A stretch of DNA of 64,000 nt from Embleya hyalina (lineage in GTDB: Bacteria > Actinomycetota > Actinomycetes > Streptomycetales > Streptomycetaceae): the NCBI RefSeq assembly GCF_003967355.1, contig NZ_BIFH01000032.1:14632-78631 (forward strand), in the 5' to 3' direction. This document shows positions 44,042 to 53,239 of the stretch, in pieces. The number at the start of each line of letters is the position of its first letter. Position 1 is the first letter of the stretch. Made by a program: the position numbers and the translations under genes. The notes beneath the pieces were generated by a model that saw only the letters and a program-made list of their open reading frames with translations, ran no database searches and was not told the origin of the DNA.

Positions 44042-46234
44042 ATGGGTGTTGGTCGGTGGGTGGTGGTGCTTCGGGGGGTTGCCGCGCTGGTCTTGGTGCT
44101 GGCCGTGGTCGTGTTGGGCTCGGCCGGGATCGCTCGGAGCACCGTGCTCAATCGGGCCTTCTATCAGGGGGCGCTCGACGACGAGCGGGCCTACGAGCGG
44201 ATGTACGACGAGGTGCTGGTCGATCCGGCCGCCGCCCGGGTCACCCGGGACCTGCTGGCGCGGATGCCCGTGCCGCCGTCGGTGGTCACCGCCAACCTCA
44301 AGACCGTGCTGCCGCCCGCGACCCTGCGCGGCATCGTCGACACGCAGATCGCGAACACGATCGGCTACCTGCGCGGCGAGCAGCCCGAGTTGCGGCTGGT
44401 CCTGGATCTGCGGCCGATCCTGGCCAACGTCGGCGGCGTCGCCGAGTTGTACCTCGGGGACCTGATCGCCAACGTGCAGGGCCGCCCCTCCGCCGACTTC
44501 GCCGCGTTTCGCGAGGGCCTGGACGCCACCCTCGACGACCTCGCCGCGGGCCGCCGGCCGGCCGACTTCCCCACCTTCGTGCTGGACGCTCCGAGCATGG
44601 CCGCCACCGTCGACGCCCTGGTCGCGGTGGTTCCGGCGGACGCCCGGTTCGGGGTGCGCGCCCAGGTGACCGCCGCGCTCGCCACCGGCGACATCGCCGG
44701 AGCGCTCGCCGTGGTCGGGCCGTACGTGCTGGGCGGCGGCGCCGGTTCGGCCTCCTCCGACCTGGCCGAGCGCACCGACGACGGGCAGTGGGACGTGCTC
44801 CCGGACCTGCGCCGGGCCGGCCTGAACCTGAGCAGCGTCTCCACCGCCCGCGGCTTCACCAAACTCGCCCTCGGCCCGATCCAGACGCTGGCCACCGTGC
44901 TCGGCATCGCCGCCGTGGCCCTGCTGTGGCTCACCGGGCCGCCCTCGTGGACACGCCGCGTGCCCGTGATCGGCTGGTCCCTGGCCGTCGGCGGAGCGCT
45001 GACCGGCGCGCTGGTCCTGCTCGTCCGCGGCCGGCTGCCGAACGTACTGGCCCAGCCGTCGCCCTCCTGGCCGCATTCGGTGAACACGCTGGTCACCGAC
45101 GTGCAGGAGTCCGCGATCTCCTCGCTCACCCGTGTCGGCCTGTTCGTCGCGCTGGTCCCCCTCGTACTCGGCCTGCTCCTGGTCGCCGGCGCCTGGAGCT
45201 GGCGCCGCGCCGCCGCCCGCCGGGCGCTGAACCTGCCCCCGCGCCACCGCATCGCGCTCGCCGCGACGGCCGCCGCGCTCACCGTCGCGACCCTGATCCT
45301 GGGCGCCACCGTGGTCCCCGTCGCGGCGGGCAAGAGCGAGGAACCGCACTGCCTGGGGTCGATCGACCTGTGCGAGCTGCGCTACGACGAGGTCGCCTAC
45401 CTGACCACGCACAACGCCATGGCCAATACCGCGGACCGGTTCATCGGCCCGCTCCAGGACCCGGACATCACCGCGCAGCTCAACGCGGGCGCGCGCGGCC
45501 TGCAACTGGACACCTATACCTGGGAGCAGCCCGACCAGGTCCAGCCCCGACTCAGCGTCTCCAGCTTCGCGCCGGACATGCAGGCCGAGGTGTTGCGGCT
45601 GATCGACCTGGCCAACCCGCCGCGCCCGGGCCTGTGGTTGTGCCACGCGCTGTGCCGCGCGGGCGCGATCCCGCTGGCTCCGACCCTGCGCGAGATCGGC
45701 GCGTGGCTCGACGACAACCCGGGTGAGGTGGTGACGCTGATCCTGCAGGACGACATCACCGGCGAGCAGACCGAACAGGCGTTCCGCGAGGCCGGCGTCG
45801 AGCGGCTGCTGTACACGCCGTCCGCGGACCCGGCGGCGAAGTGGCCGAAGCTGGGGGACATGGTCCGCGACGGCAAACGCCTGGTGGTGTTCGCCGAGCG
45901 GGCCAGTGGTCCGGCGCCGTGGTACCGCAACTTCTACCAGTACGGCATGGAGACCCCGTTCACCTTCCTCACCCCCGCCGACATGTCCTGTGCGCCCAAC
46001 CGGGGCGGCACCGACAAGCGGCTGTTCCTGATGAACCACTTCATCACCAACCTGGGCGGCAGCCGGTTGGACGCCGGACAGGTCAACGAGCACCGATACG
46101 TGCTCGACCGGGCTCGCGCGTGCGAGGCGCAGCGCGGGCGACCGGTGAACTTCGTCGCGGTGGACTACGCGACGATCGGCGACGCGTTGGGGGCGGTGGA
46201 CGAGATGAACGCCGCCCGCGCCCGGTCGAGGTGA
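44042..46234 (+). CDS. membrane protein with PI-PLC-like phosphodiesterase domain
   Basis: 730 residues. A membrane helix at 8-30 is followed by an extracellular region (30-280), then four helices between about 285 and 435. The C-terminal 290 residues are a PLC-like TIM barrel: YLTTHNAMAN with the first catalytic His, GARGLQLDTYTW, LWLCHALCRAG with a second His, and LILQDD. Cysteines near 447-453 suggest an extracytoplasmic domain. It probably hydrolyses a phosphodiester in lipids or teichoic-type polymers outside the membrane; the substrate is not known. A run of six G precedes ATG. Confidence 0.85.
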   Translation: MGVGRWVVVLRGVAALVLVLAVVVLGSAGIARSTVLNRAFYQGALDDERAYERMYDEVLVDPAAARVTRDLLARMPVPPSVVTANLKTVLPPATLRGIVDTQIANTIGYLRGEQPELRLVLDLRPILANVGGVAELYLGDLIANVQGRPSADFAAFREGLDATLDDLAAGRRPADFPTFVLDAPSMAATVDALVAVVPADARFGVRAQVTAALATGDIAGALAVVGPYVLGGGAGSASSDLAERTDDGQWDVLPDLRRAGLNLSSVSTARGFTKLALGPIQTLATVLGIAAVALLWLTGPPSWTRRVPVIGWSLAVGGALTGALVLLVRGRLPNVLAQPSPSWPHSVNTLVTDVQESAISSLTRVGLFVALVPLVLGLLLVAGAWSWRRAAARRALNLPPRHRIALAATAAALTVATLILGATVVPVAAGKSEEPHCLGSIDLCELRYDEVAYLTTHNAMANTADRFIGPLQDPDITAQLNAGARGLQLDTYTWEQPDQVQPRLSVSSFAPDMQAEVLRLIDLANPPRPGLWLCHALCRAGAIPLAPTLREIGAWLDDNPGEVVTLILQDDITGEQTEQAFREAGVERLLYTPSADPAAKWPKLGDMVRDGKRLVVFAERASGPAPWYRNFYQYGMETPFTFLTPADMSCAPNRGGTDKRLFLMNHFITNLGGSRLDAGQVNEHRYVLDRARACEAQRGRPVNFVAVDYATIGDALGAVDEMNAARARSR

Positions 46235-46247
46235 CCCGCTCCCGGGG

Positions 46248-46913
46248 TCAGTCGAGTTGCCCGGCCAGCGCGCCGGCGAGGTCGGCGACGCGCTCCGGTG
46301 TCAGCGTCTCCGACGAGACGTACATCGCCGCCGAGCCGGGCCCGGTCACCCGCAGCCGTACGGCCGCGACGTGCCCGTCGCCGACCGGGATCACCCGCTG
46401 CGGCTCGCCCGTCCCGATGTCGTCGGCGAACGGGCCCAGGACCGCCGACCTCGCGTTGGAGTCGCGCTGGATCACCGGCAGCGCGATGTTGAGCGGGAAG
46501 CCGCGCCGGGCGCCGTACGTGCCCACGTCGATCTTGTCGGCGCCGACGCGATAGGAGCAGGTCAGGGCGACGCCGTTGACCCGCTGGACCGGGGTGAGGT
46601 TCGACTGCGGGTCGCGGGCCGCCGCCTCGTCGTCGGACCACCCCTCGGCGCCGGACGCGGCCGGTTCGCCGGGGGTGACCGTGCCGTCGATGTGGACCTT
46701 GCGGGCCGCGGCGGCGACGTCGTACGGGAGCGGGCACACGGTGCCGTGCTCTCCGATCGGTCGGACCTGCTGTCGGAACTTCTCCACGTTCAGGCGTTTG
46801 CCGGACCCGCTCGGGCCGTCGTCTCCGCCGCACGCGCTCACCGCGGTGATGACCAGTGCCCCCGTCGCGAGCACGGCGAGGGTTCGGCCTCGGATGTGCT
46901 GCCAATCGATCAT
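46248..46913 (-). CDS. secreted lipoprotein of unknown function
   Basis: 221 residues. The signal peptide RTLAVLATGALVITAVSAC ends at a lipobox Cys28, followed by a GGDDGPSGSG tether. The mature part has two further cysteines and no recognised domain; it resembles small DUF3558-like actinobacterial lipoproteins only in general layout. TACGCT (46920-46925) lies 6 bp before ATG with no ribosome binding site, so the mRNA may be leaderless. A short hairpin TGACCC/GGGTCA joins its stop to that of the convergent PLC gene. Confidence 0.8.
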   Translation of the reverse strand: MIDWQHIRGRTLAVLATGALVITAVSACGGDDGPSGSGKRLNVEKFRQQVRPIGEHGTVCPLPYDVAAAARKVHIDGTVTPGEPAASGAEGWSDDEAAARDPQSNLTPVQRVNGVALTCSYRVGADKIDVGTYGARRGFPLNIALPVIQRDSNARSAVLGPFADDIGTGEPQRVIPVGDGHVAAVRLRVTGPGSAAMYVSSETLTPERVADLAGALAGQLD

Positions 46914-46946
46914 GCGGGCAGCGTACTCACGCCGGCGTGCCCGGGC

Positions 46947-47696
46947 TCAGCCCATGGGGTACACCTCGAACCCGGCGGCGAACCGGGTGCCCAGGCGCGC
47001 GCCCGCGGCCCGGCCCATGCCCTCCAGGAACTCCGCCGCGTCGGCCATCTGATGGCCCTGTCCCAGGCCGGCGAGGTAGGCCGTGTGCGCCTCCAGCGAG
47101 GCCACGCCCGCGGCGAAGTCGTCGGTGGTGTCCACCGCGTGCCCGGACTCCGGCGACCCGTTCGCCCACACCGCGCGCACCCCGCCCCACGGCTGGTGGC
47201 CCTCGTCGAGCAGCTCGCGGAAGATCCAGCGGTTGCCCGCGTCGCGCACCGCGTCCACCACGGCGCGGCCGACCGCGATGTGGTCCGCCTGGTTGAGGAA
47301 CGCGCCGCCCCAGGTGCCCCGGAAGTTGCCGGTGATCACGATCTCCGGGCGGTGCCGGCGGATCACCCGGGACAGGTCGCGGCGCAGCGGCAGCCCGTAC
47401 TCGACCACGCCGTCGGGGTAGCCGAGGAATTCGACCGTGTCCACGCCGACGATGCGCGCGGATTCGACCTGTTCGGCCTCGCGCAGCGGGCGACACTCGT
47501 CCGGGTCCAGGCCGTCGATGCCGGCCTCGCCGCTGGTGACCATGACGTACGTGATCCGCTTGCCCTGTCGGGCCCAGCGGGCGATCGCGGCGGCCGCGCC
47601 GTATTCGAGGTCGTCGGGGTGCGCGACGATGGCGAGCGCGCGCTCCCAGTCCTCGGGCAGTGCCTCGTACGGTTCGGGCCGGGACTCGGTGGTCAT
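46947..47696 (-). CDS. PIG-L family deacetylase (LmbE-like)
   Basis: 249 residues. The zinc motif is AIVAHPDDLE (His-x-x-Asp-Asp) near residue 24, with the third ligand in LNQADHIAVGRA. VTSGEAGIDG and a REAEQ helix are typical. Relatives (MshB, Mca, LmbE-like) cleave N-acyl groups from amino sugars or thiol conjugates. GGAAGG precedes ATG 47696. The ending HTAYLAGLGQGHQMADAAEFL matches the Mca/MshB-like C-terminal helices. The substrate cannot be assigned. Confidence 0.9.
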   Translation of the reverse strand: MTTESRPEPYEALPEDWERALAIVAHPDDLEYGAAAAIARWARQGKRITYVMVTSGEAGIDGLDPDECRPLREAEQVESARIVGVDTVEFLGYPDGVVEYGLPLRRDLSRVIRRHRPEIVITGNFRGTWGGAFLNQADHIAVGRAVVDAVRDAGNRWIFRELLDEGHQPWGGVRAVWANGSPESGHAVDTTDDFAAGVASLEAHTAYLAGLGQGHQMADAAEFLEGMGRAAGARLGTRFAAGFEVYPMG

Positions 47697-47797
47697 CGCA
47701 TCGTCCTTCCGGGGAGGCCGTTCTCGGCCGATGTCACGCGAACTTCGACATCCTCGCACCGGCTCGCGTCGCCGCGGCCGATAGGATCCGTATCCTC

Positions 47798-49435
47798 ATG
47801 AGCGCCACGATCGTCGTCAAAGACCTTGCCGCCGGACACGGTGACCGTGTCCTGTTCTCCGGACTGGACCTGGTGATCGCCCCCGGCGACGTCGTGGGCC
47901 TGGTCGGGGTCAACGGCGCGGGCAAGTCCACCCTGTTGCGGCTGCTGGCCGGCCTGGCCGCGCCGGAGGCGGGTTCGGTACAGCTGTCGCCGCCGACCGC
48001 GTCGGTGGGCCACCTGCCGCAGGAGCCGGAGCGGCGGCCGGGCGAGACGGTGCGCGCGTTCCTGGCCCGCCGCACCGGCGTCGCCGCCGCGCAGGCCGCG
48101 CTGGACGCCGCGACCGAGGGGCTGGTCGAGGGTCGCGCGGGGGCCGACGACGAGTACAGCGTGGCGCTGGATCGTTGGCTGGACCTGGGTGGCGCGGACC
48201 TGGAGGAGCGGGCCGAGGAGGTCGCGGCGGAACTGGGCCTGGCGGTGGACCTCGATCGGGAGATGACCGCGCTGTCCGGCGGCCAGGCGGCCCGCGCGGG
48301 GCTGATGTCGCTGCTGCTCAGCCGCTACGACGTGTTCCTGCTCGACGAGCCGACCAACGACCTGGACCTGGACGGCCTGGACCGGTTGGAGAAGTTCGTC
48401 ACCGGGCTGCGCGCCGGCACCGTGGTGATCAGCCACGACCGCGAGTTCCTGGCCCGCACGGTGGACCGGGTGGTCGAGCTGGATCTGGCCCAGCAGCAGG
48501 TGCGCAGCTTCGGCGGCGGCTACGACGCCTATCTGACCGAGCGCGAGGTGGCCCGCCGGCACGCGCGCGAGGACTACGAGGAGTACGCCGACAAGCGCGG
48601 CGACCTCGAGGCCCGGGCCCGGATGCAGCGCGGGTGGATGGACAAGGGCACCCGCAACGCGCGGCGCAAGTCCACGGACAACGACAAGATCAGCCGCAAG
48701 ACCCGGGCCGAGGCGAGCGAGAAGCAGGCGTCCAAGGCCCGGCAGACCGAGCGCATGATCGAACGCCTCGACGTGGTCGAGGAGCCGCGCAAGGAGTGGG
48801 AGCTGCGGATGGAGATCGCCGCCGCCCCGCGCGCGGGCGCGGTGGTGGCCACGCTGCACGGCGCGGTGGTCGAGCGCGGCGGGTTCACGCTCGGTCCGGT
48901 GACGCTGCAGATCGACTGGGCGGATCGGGTCGCGATCACCGGCGCGAACGGCGCGGGCAAGTCGACGCTGCTCGCGGCGCTGCTCGGGCGCACCGGGTTG
49001 ACGGCGGGTCGGGGCTCGCTCGGCTCGGGGGTGGTGGTGGGCGAGGTGGACCAGGCGCGCGGGTTGTTCCTGGGCGACCGGCCGCTCCTGGACGCGTTCT
49101 GCGCGCTGGTCCCGGATCTGCCGCCGGCCGATGTCCGCACGCTGCTGGCCAAGTTCGGGCTCAAGGCGGCGCATGTGCTGCGTCCGGCGGCGACGTTGTC
49201 CCCGGGTGAGCGCACCCGGGCGGCGCTGGCGCTGCTCCAGGCCGAGGGGGTCAACCTGCTGGTCCTGGACGAGCCGACGAACCACCTGGACCTGCCCGCG
49301 ATCGAGCAGTTGGAGTCGGCGCTGGAGTCGTACGCGGGCACCCTGCTCCTGGTCACCCACGACCGCCGGATGCTGGACGCGGTCCGTACCACCCGCCGGC
49401 TGCGGGTCGCGGACGGCCGGGTCACCGAGGTCTGA
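47798..49435 (+). CDS. ABC-F family ATPase
   Basis: 545 residues with two ABC domains and no membrane segment. Domain 1: GVNGAGKST, LSGGQAARAG, LLDEPTNDLD. Domain 2: GANGAGKST, LSPGERTRAAL, VLDEPTNHLD. The charged linker (about 255-330) is rich in Lys/Arg/Glu. ABC-F proteins act on the ribosome, in translation or antibiotic protection; which class cannot be told. A TAGGAT -10 box at 47782-47787 leaves only 10 bp to ATG, and an AGGAT/ATCCT inverted repeat lies over it. A leaderless or very short leader is possible. Confidence 0.92.
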   Translation: MSATIVVKDLAAGHGDRVLFSGLDLVIAPGDVVGLVGVNGAGKSTLLRLLAGLAAPEAGSVQLSPPTASVGHLPQEPERRPGETVRAFLARRTGVAAAQAALDAATEGLVEGRAGADDEYSVALDRWLDLGGADLEERAEEVAAELGLAVDLDREMTALSGGQAARAGLMSLLLSRYDVFLLDEPTNDLDLDGLDRLEKFVTGLRAGTVVISHDREFLARTVDRVVELDLAQQQVRSFGGGYDAYLTEREVARRHAREDYEEYADKRGDLEARARMQRGWMDKGTRNARRKSTDNDKISRKTRAEASEKQASKARQTERMIERLDVVEEPRKEWELRMEIAAAPRAGAVVATLHGAVVERGGFTLGPVTLQIDWADRVAITGANGAGKSTLLAALLGRTGLTAGRGSLGSGVVVGEVDQARGLFLGDRPLLDAFCALVPDLPPADVRTLLAKFGLKAAHVLRPAATLSPGERTRAALALLQAEGVNLLVLDEPTNHLDLPAIEQLESALESYAGTLLLVTHDRRMLDAVRTTRRLRVADGRVTEV

Positions 49436-49537
49436 TCGGGCGTCGGGGCCGGGGCGGTCCCGGTCCGGTGCGGGGTACGGCCGGGGTCGTGTCGGGGGTC
49501 CGGCCCGGCCGTGGGTCCGGTGTCGATCCGTGCCCGA

Positions 49538-49565
49538 TCGACCGCCCATGATCCATCGTTAGAAT
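49538..49565 (+). promoter_or_regulatory. HrdB-like promoter giving a leaderless transcript
   Basis: TCGACC (49538-49543) and TAGAAT (49560-49565) are 16 bp apart. The ATG of the TerD-CAP gene is only 8 bp after the -10, with no ribosome binding site, so transcription probably starts at or near the A of ATG. Confidence 0.6.
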
Positions 49566-49573
49566 CAGCGGCC

Positions 49574-50461
49574 ATGAGCGAACTGCCGCCGGGCGCGAAC
49601 CAATCCCTACCGGTCGGCGTCGTGCGGGTACGGGTGCCCGGGCCGTTCGACATCTCCGCGCTGATCACCGGTGAGGACCGACGGGTGTCCGGCGACGCCG
49701 ACTTCGTCTTCTTCAACCAGGTCTCCGCGCCCGGGGTGCGGCTCGGCGGCGACACCGTCACCGTGGATCCCTCCGGCCTGCGCGCGGGCGCGACGCGGGT
49801 GACCGTGGTGGTCAGCCCGGCCGACACCACGCACACCCTCGGCGATCTGCCGCCGCCGGCGATGACGCTCACCGGCGCGAGCGGCACGCTGCTCGCGCGC
49901 TTCACCCCGCCGCGACCACGCACCGAGACGGTGTTGTTGCTCGCCGAGATCTATCGGCGCGGCGCGCAGTGGAAGGTGCGCGCGCTCGGTCAGGGCTACG
50001 CGGACGGCCTCGCGGGCATCGCCCGGGACTTCGGCGTCGACGTCGAGGAGGAGACGCAAACGCCGTCCGGTCTCTCCGAGTTCCAGCGCGGCGTGGTCGA
50101 GCTGACCAACGTCGAGCGGGCCCGGCACGGTCTGCGTCCGCTCGCCCCGCAGCCGCAACTGACGGCGTGCGCTCAGGCGTTCAGCGCGGACATGATCACC
50201 CGGGCGTTCTTCTCGCACACCGATCCGGACGGCCGCGAGCCGTGGGACCGGGCGATGGCGGCGGGCTACCTGTACAGCCGGATAGGGGAGAACATCGCCT
50301 GCGGCCAGCGCAGCCCGGCCGAGGTGGTGCAGGGGTGGATGGACAGCCCCGGACATCGCAAGAACATCCTCACCGCGGAGTTCACCGAAATCGGTGTCGG
50401 ATATGTCACCGGCGGCACCTACGGCACGTCCTGGACGCAGGTCTTCGGCACCCCGCGCTGA
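49574..50461 (+). CDS. TerD-domain / CAP (SCP) domain fusion protein
   Basis: 295 residues. Residues 1-160 follow the TerD pattern (PFDISALI, DADFVFFNQVSAPGVRL, VVVSPADTTHTLGDL, LAEIYRRGAQWKVRALGQGYADGL), a calcium-binding stress fold. Residues 175-295 are a CAP/SCP domain with VELTNVERARHGL, ACAQAFSADM, FFSHTDPDG, GENIACGQ and WMDSPGHRKNIL, including the two His and Glu of the cleft. There is no signal peptide, so the CAP domain would be cytoplasmic, which is unusual. Stress-linked function is inferred from the TerD part. Confidence 0.9.
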   Translation: MSELPPGANQSLPVGVVRVRVPGPFDISALITGEDRRVSGDADFVFFNQVSAPGVRLGGDTVTVDPSGLRAGATRVTVVVSPADTTHTLGDLPPPAMTLTGASGTLLARFTPPRPRTETVLLLAEIYRRGAQWKVRALGQGYADGLAGIARDFGVDVEEETQTPSGLSEFQRGVVELTNVERARHGLRPLAPQPQLTACAQAFSADMITRAFFSHTDPDGREPWDRAMAAGYLYSRIGENIACGQRSPAEVVQGWMDSPGHRKNILTAEFTEIGVGYVTGGTYGTSWTQVFGTPR

Positions 50462-50483
50462 CCCGTTCCGGGGTGGCCCGGCG

Positions 50484-50509
50484 GTCTCCCCGTTGACCCG
50501 AATGGGTAT
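50484..50509 (+). promoter_or_regulatory. candidate SigB-type promoter
   Basis: GTCT (50484-50487) and GGGTAT (50504-50509) are separated by 16 bp, fitting the Streptomyces SigB/general-stress pattern GNNT-N14-16-GGGTAY. The leader to the next start would be about 140 bp. The rest of the 195-bp gap holds one small inverted repeat (ATGAC/GTCAT, 50613-50627). Confidence 0.4.
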
Positions 50510-50656
50510 AAAGACGATGCCGGGATCGACGTCGGCGGGAGTGGTGCGGTCCGTGTGCGGGCACCGGGGCACCCTCTCGCGTCGAACCGGCAACCGGGTG
50601 CGAGGAGGCCCGATGACGGTGCGTCATACTCGGTTGTTCGAGGCGAGGGAGATCAC

Positions 50657-51148
50657 GTGCAGCTTGAGTTGGATCCGCCGTACGGCGTAGGGCCGATCAA
50701 GATCGGCATGTCCATGGACGAGGCAGAGGCCGCTCTGCGCGAACTCGGAGGAGATCTGTCGGGACGCACTCGTGGGTTCGCCCACTTCGGTGCGGACCTC
50801 TCGATTCATGTGGTGAGCGACAAGGACGGACTGGTCGAGGCGATCGAGGTACACCGGTCCGAGGACGATTTCGCCGACACGGTCCTGTGTCTGGGTATCG
50901 ACGTCTTCGGCACACCGGCCGTGGACGTCACCCGACTGCTCGGCGAACTGACACCCGTCCGGGTGGAGACCGAAGGCGCGTCGCTGGTGGCCCCGGAACT
51001 GCTGGTGGCCCTGTGGCAGCCGTTCGTGCCCGGACACGGCAACAACAACGGCGTGGTCGGCGAGGGCCTGTATTTCCGCACCGCCCTGGTCGCCGGCCCC
51101 GGATACTACGACAAAAGCGGGCAACACCGGGCGATCCACGCCGGGTGA
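50657..51148 (+). CDS. unknown small protein
   Basis: 163 residues from GTG 50657, with GAGGGA at 6 bp. It is acidic, soluble, and has no signal or membrane segment. The pattern VGPIKIGMSMDEAEAAL at the start and FGADLSIHVVSDKDGLVEAIEVHRSEDDF look like an alpha-beta fold; immunity proteins of polymorphic toxins are often of this size and style, but no family was recognised. A longer frame from 50555 exists but adds an Arg/Pro-rich leader. Confidence 0.65.
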   Translation: MQLELDPPYGVGPIKIGMSMDEAEAALRELGGDLSGRTRGFAHFGADLSIHVVSDKDGLVEAIEVHRSEDDFADTVLCLGIDVFGTPAVDVTRLLGELTPVRVETEGASLVAPELLVALWQPFVPGHGNNNGVVGEGLYFRTALVAGPGYYDKSGQHRAIHAG

Positions 51149-51365
51149 GCCCGACCCTGTGAGCGATCGGCTCGCAAGACGGGAACGACGAGCCGAAGTC
51201 GTGGATCATCGCCGAGAAGTGGCTCGGCGGGGTCCACGACCTCGTCGGCCGACGCTGCGGCCGCCCGAACTCCGCCGCCCGGTGTGTGAACTCGCCACCC
51301 GGGCCGACAGGGCGGCCGTGACGCGCTGGACAGGGGTTCGCGGCGGTAGGCGGGCGACGGCCCTT

Positions 51366-51388
51366 CCGGGGCCGCACGACGGCCCCGG
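51366..51388. terminator. hairpin terminator in a 269-bp convergent gap
   Basis: Perfect 9-bp arms CCGGGGCCG / CGGCCCCGG around a CACGA loop, between the convergent genes ending at 51148 and 51418. Nothing else was seen in the gap. Confidence 0.7.
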
Positions 51389-51417
51389 GGCCCTTCGTGG
51401 ACCCGGAGCCGCCTCGC

Positions 51418-51882
51418 TCAGACCCGGTTGCCCAGCAGGCGGTTCAGGACCGCGGCTCCCTGGGGCGCGTCGGACACGGTGACCACGAACTCGCGTCCGG
51501 AGACGAGGGTGAGCGTCAGCGCCTCGCCGGAGCGCTGCACGACCCCGGTCGCGCTCGACTTGATCCGGTATCCCCAGCCGCCGAACTCGCGCAGCGCCCG
51601 GACCTCGCGGTGTCCGGCCGTGCGGATCTCGCCCAGCGGCACCCGCTTGCGCGGCCACGGCAGCAGCCCGAACTCGACGGTCAGCCCGCGTTGGTCGACG
51701 TGCACCCGCACGACCGACAGGAACGCGCATAACACCGCGCCGCCCAAGAGCCCGATGCCCGAGCCGATGAAGCCGTACATGGCGCTGACCACGGCGGAGG
51801 CCACCACGAAGGCCCCGGTCAGGCCCACCATGACGGGTGAAACGGCGGTTTTGCTCCAGGACGAATGTACGAACGACGACAT
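51418..51882 (-). CDS. small two-helix membrane protein with PH-like domain
   Basis: 154 residues from ATG 51882 with AGAGGGG. Two membrane helices (about 15-60) are followed by a basic, beta-rich domain with RVHVDQRGLTVEFGLLPWPRKRVPLGEIRTA, GYRIKSSATGVV and LTLTLVSGREFVVTV, a pattern of bacterial PH-like domains in small actinobacterial membrane proteins. The function is unknown. It lies 84 bp downstream of fahA on the same strand and may or may not belong to that operon. Confidence 0.75.
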   Translation of the reverse strand: MSSFVHSSWSKTAVSPVMVGLTGAFVVASAVVSAMYGFIGSGIGLLGGAVLCAFLSVVRVHVDQRGLTVEFGLLPWPRKRVPLGEIRTAGHREVRALREFGGWGYRIKSSATGVVQRSGEALTLTLVSGREFVVTVSDAPQGAAVLNRLLGNRV

Positions 51883-51966
51883 GGGACCCCTCTGTTGCCC
51901 GCTACCGCTGCCCTTGCCGTCCCGACGATATGCCGGCTCCCGCAAGCTGCGGGAGCCGACAAATCG

Positions 51967-53196
51967 TCAGCGCGCCGCCACGATCCGGCCGCTGACCTCA
52001 CCGAACCCGAGACGCGTGCCGTTCGGGCCGGGGGCGGTAGCGGTGATCGTGACCTCGTCGCCGTCCTCCAGATAGGTCCGGCTCGACCCGTCCGGGAGCT
52101 TGAGGGGGTTCTCGCCGTTCCAGGTGATCTCGATCAGCGCGCCGCGCTCGCCGACCTCGGGCCCGCTGACCGTGCCGGAGGCGAACAGGTCGCCCGGGCG
52201 CAGCGAGGCGCCGTTGACGGTCATGTGCGCCAGCTGCTGCGCGGCGGTCCAGTACATCGACGCGAACGGCGGCCGGGAGATCACGTGTCCGTTGAGCCGG
52301 ACCTCCATGCTCAGGTCCAGTCCCCACGGCTCGGCGGCACGGTCGTCCAGGTAGGGCAGTGGCTCGACGTCGCGCGCGGGGGGTGCCACGCGCGCGGCGT
52401 CGAGTGCTTCGAGCGGCACGATCCACGGCGATACCGAGGTGGCGAACGACTTGCCCAGGAACGGGCCCAGCGGGACGTATTCCCAGGCCTGGATGTCGCG
52501 CGCGGACCAGTCGTTGAGCAGACACACGCCGAACACGTGGTCGGCGAAGTCGCCGAGGCCGACCGGCGTGCCCAGCTCGGAGCCGGCGCCGACGACGAAG
52601 CCGACCTCGGCCTCGATGTCGAGCCGCCGGGTGGGCCCGAAGGACGGCACCGCGTCGGTCGGCGCCTTGCGCTGTCCGCTGGGGCGCACGATCGGGGTGT
52701 GCGAGACCACGACGGTGCCCGCGCGGCCGTGGTAGCCGATCGGCAGGTGCTTCCAGTTCGGGCTCAGCGGCTCGGTGCCGGGTCGGAAGATCCGGCCGAG
52801 GTTGGTCGCGTGGTGCTCGGAGGCGTAGAAGTCCACGTAGTCGGCCGGCTCGAAGGGCAGCCGCAGCACCACGTCCCGCCGCGGGATCAGGTGCGGCTCG
52901 ACGCTCGCCCGCAGGCCCGGGTCGGTCAGCCAGGTGGTGATCGCGGCCCGTACGCCGCGCCAGGTCGGGCGTCCGGCGGCCATCAGCCCGGTCAGGCTCG
53001 GCGCGTCCAGCACGGCCGACACCTCGGGGGTCGCGCCGACCGCGTGCGCGGCGGCACCGGCGTCGAGCACGAAGTCGCCGATGGCCACCCCGACGCGCGG
53101 CCGGTCCGGCTCGTGGTCGGTGGTGAACACGCCGTAGGGCAGGTTGTCGATGCCGTAGCCCGAGTCGGTCGGCAGCGGGACCCAGGTGCTGGGCAT
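51967..53196 (-). CDS. fahA: fumarylacetoacetase
   Basis: 409 residues. It hydrolyses fumarylacetoacetate to fumarate and acetoacetate, the last step of tyrosine/homogentisate catabolism. The N-terminal SH3-like part (1-115) precedes the FAH domain with DFYASEHHATNLG (catalytic His, metal Asp), EAEVGFVVG (metal Glu pair), LLNDWSARDIQAWEYVPLGPFLGKSFATSVSPWIV and a C-terminal LASGTVSGPE-type loop (here FASGTVSGPE). It ends the four-gene run from hppD. Confidence 0.95.
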   Translation of the reverse strand: MPSTWVPLPTDSGYGIDNLPYGVFTTDHEPDRPRVGVAIGDFVLDAGAAAHAVGATPEVSAVLDAPSLTGLMAAGRPTWRGVRAAITTWLTDPGLRASVEPHLIPRRDVVLRLPFEPADYVDFYASEHHATNLGRIFRPGTEPLSPNWKHLPIGYHGRAGTVVVSHTPIVRPSGQRKAPTDAVPSFGPTRRLDIEAEVGFVVGAGSELGTPVGLGDFADHVFGVCLLNDWSARDIQAWEYVPLGPFLGKSFATSVSPWIVPLEALDAARVAPPARDVEPLPYLDDRAAEPWGLDLSMEVRLNGHVISRPPFASMYWTAAQQLAHMTVNGASLRPGDLFASGTVSGPEVGERGALIEITWNGENPLKLPDGSSRTYLEDGDEVTITATAPGPNGTRLGFGEVSGRIVAAR

Positions 53197-53239
53197 GGGG
53201 TGCGGCTCCTCGTTGGATCGGTCGCGGTGGTGCGGGCGG

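Noticed and set aside
43186-44151. 321-residue minus-strand frame through the right repeat array
   Set aside because: The peptide just repeats the 207-bp unit in translation and runs into the PLC gene; no start signal.
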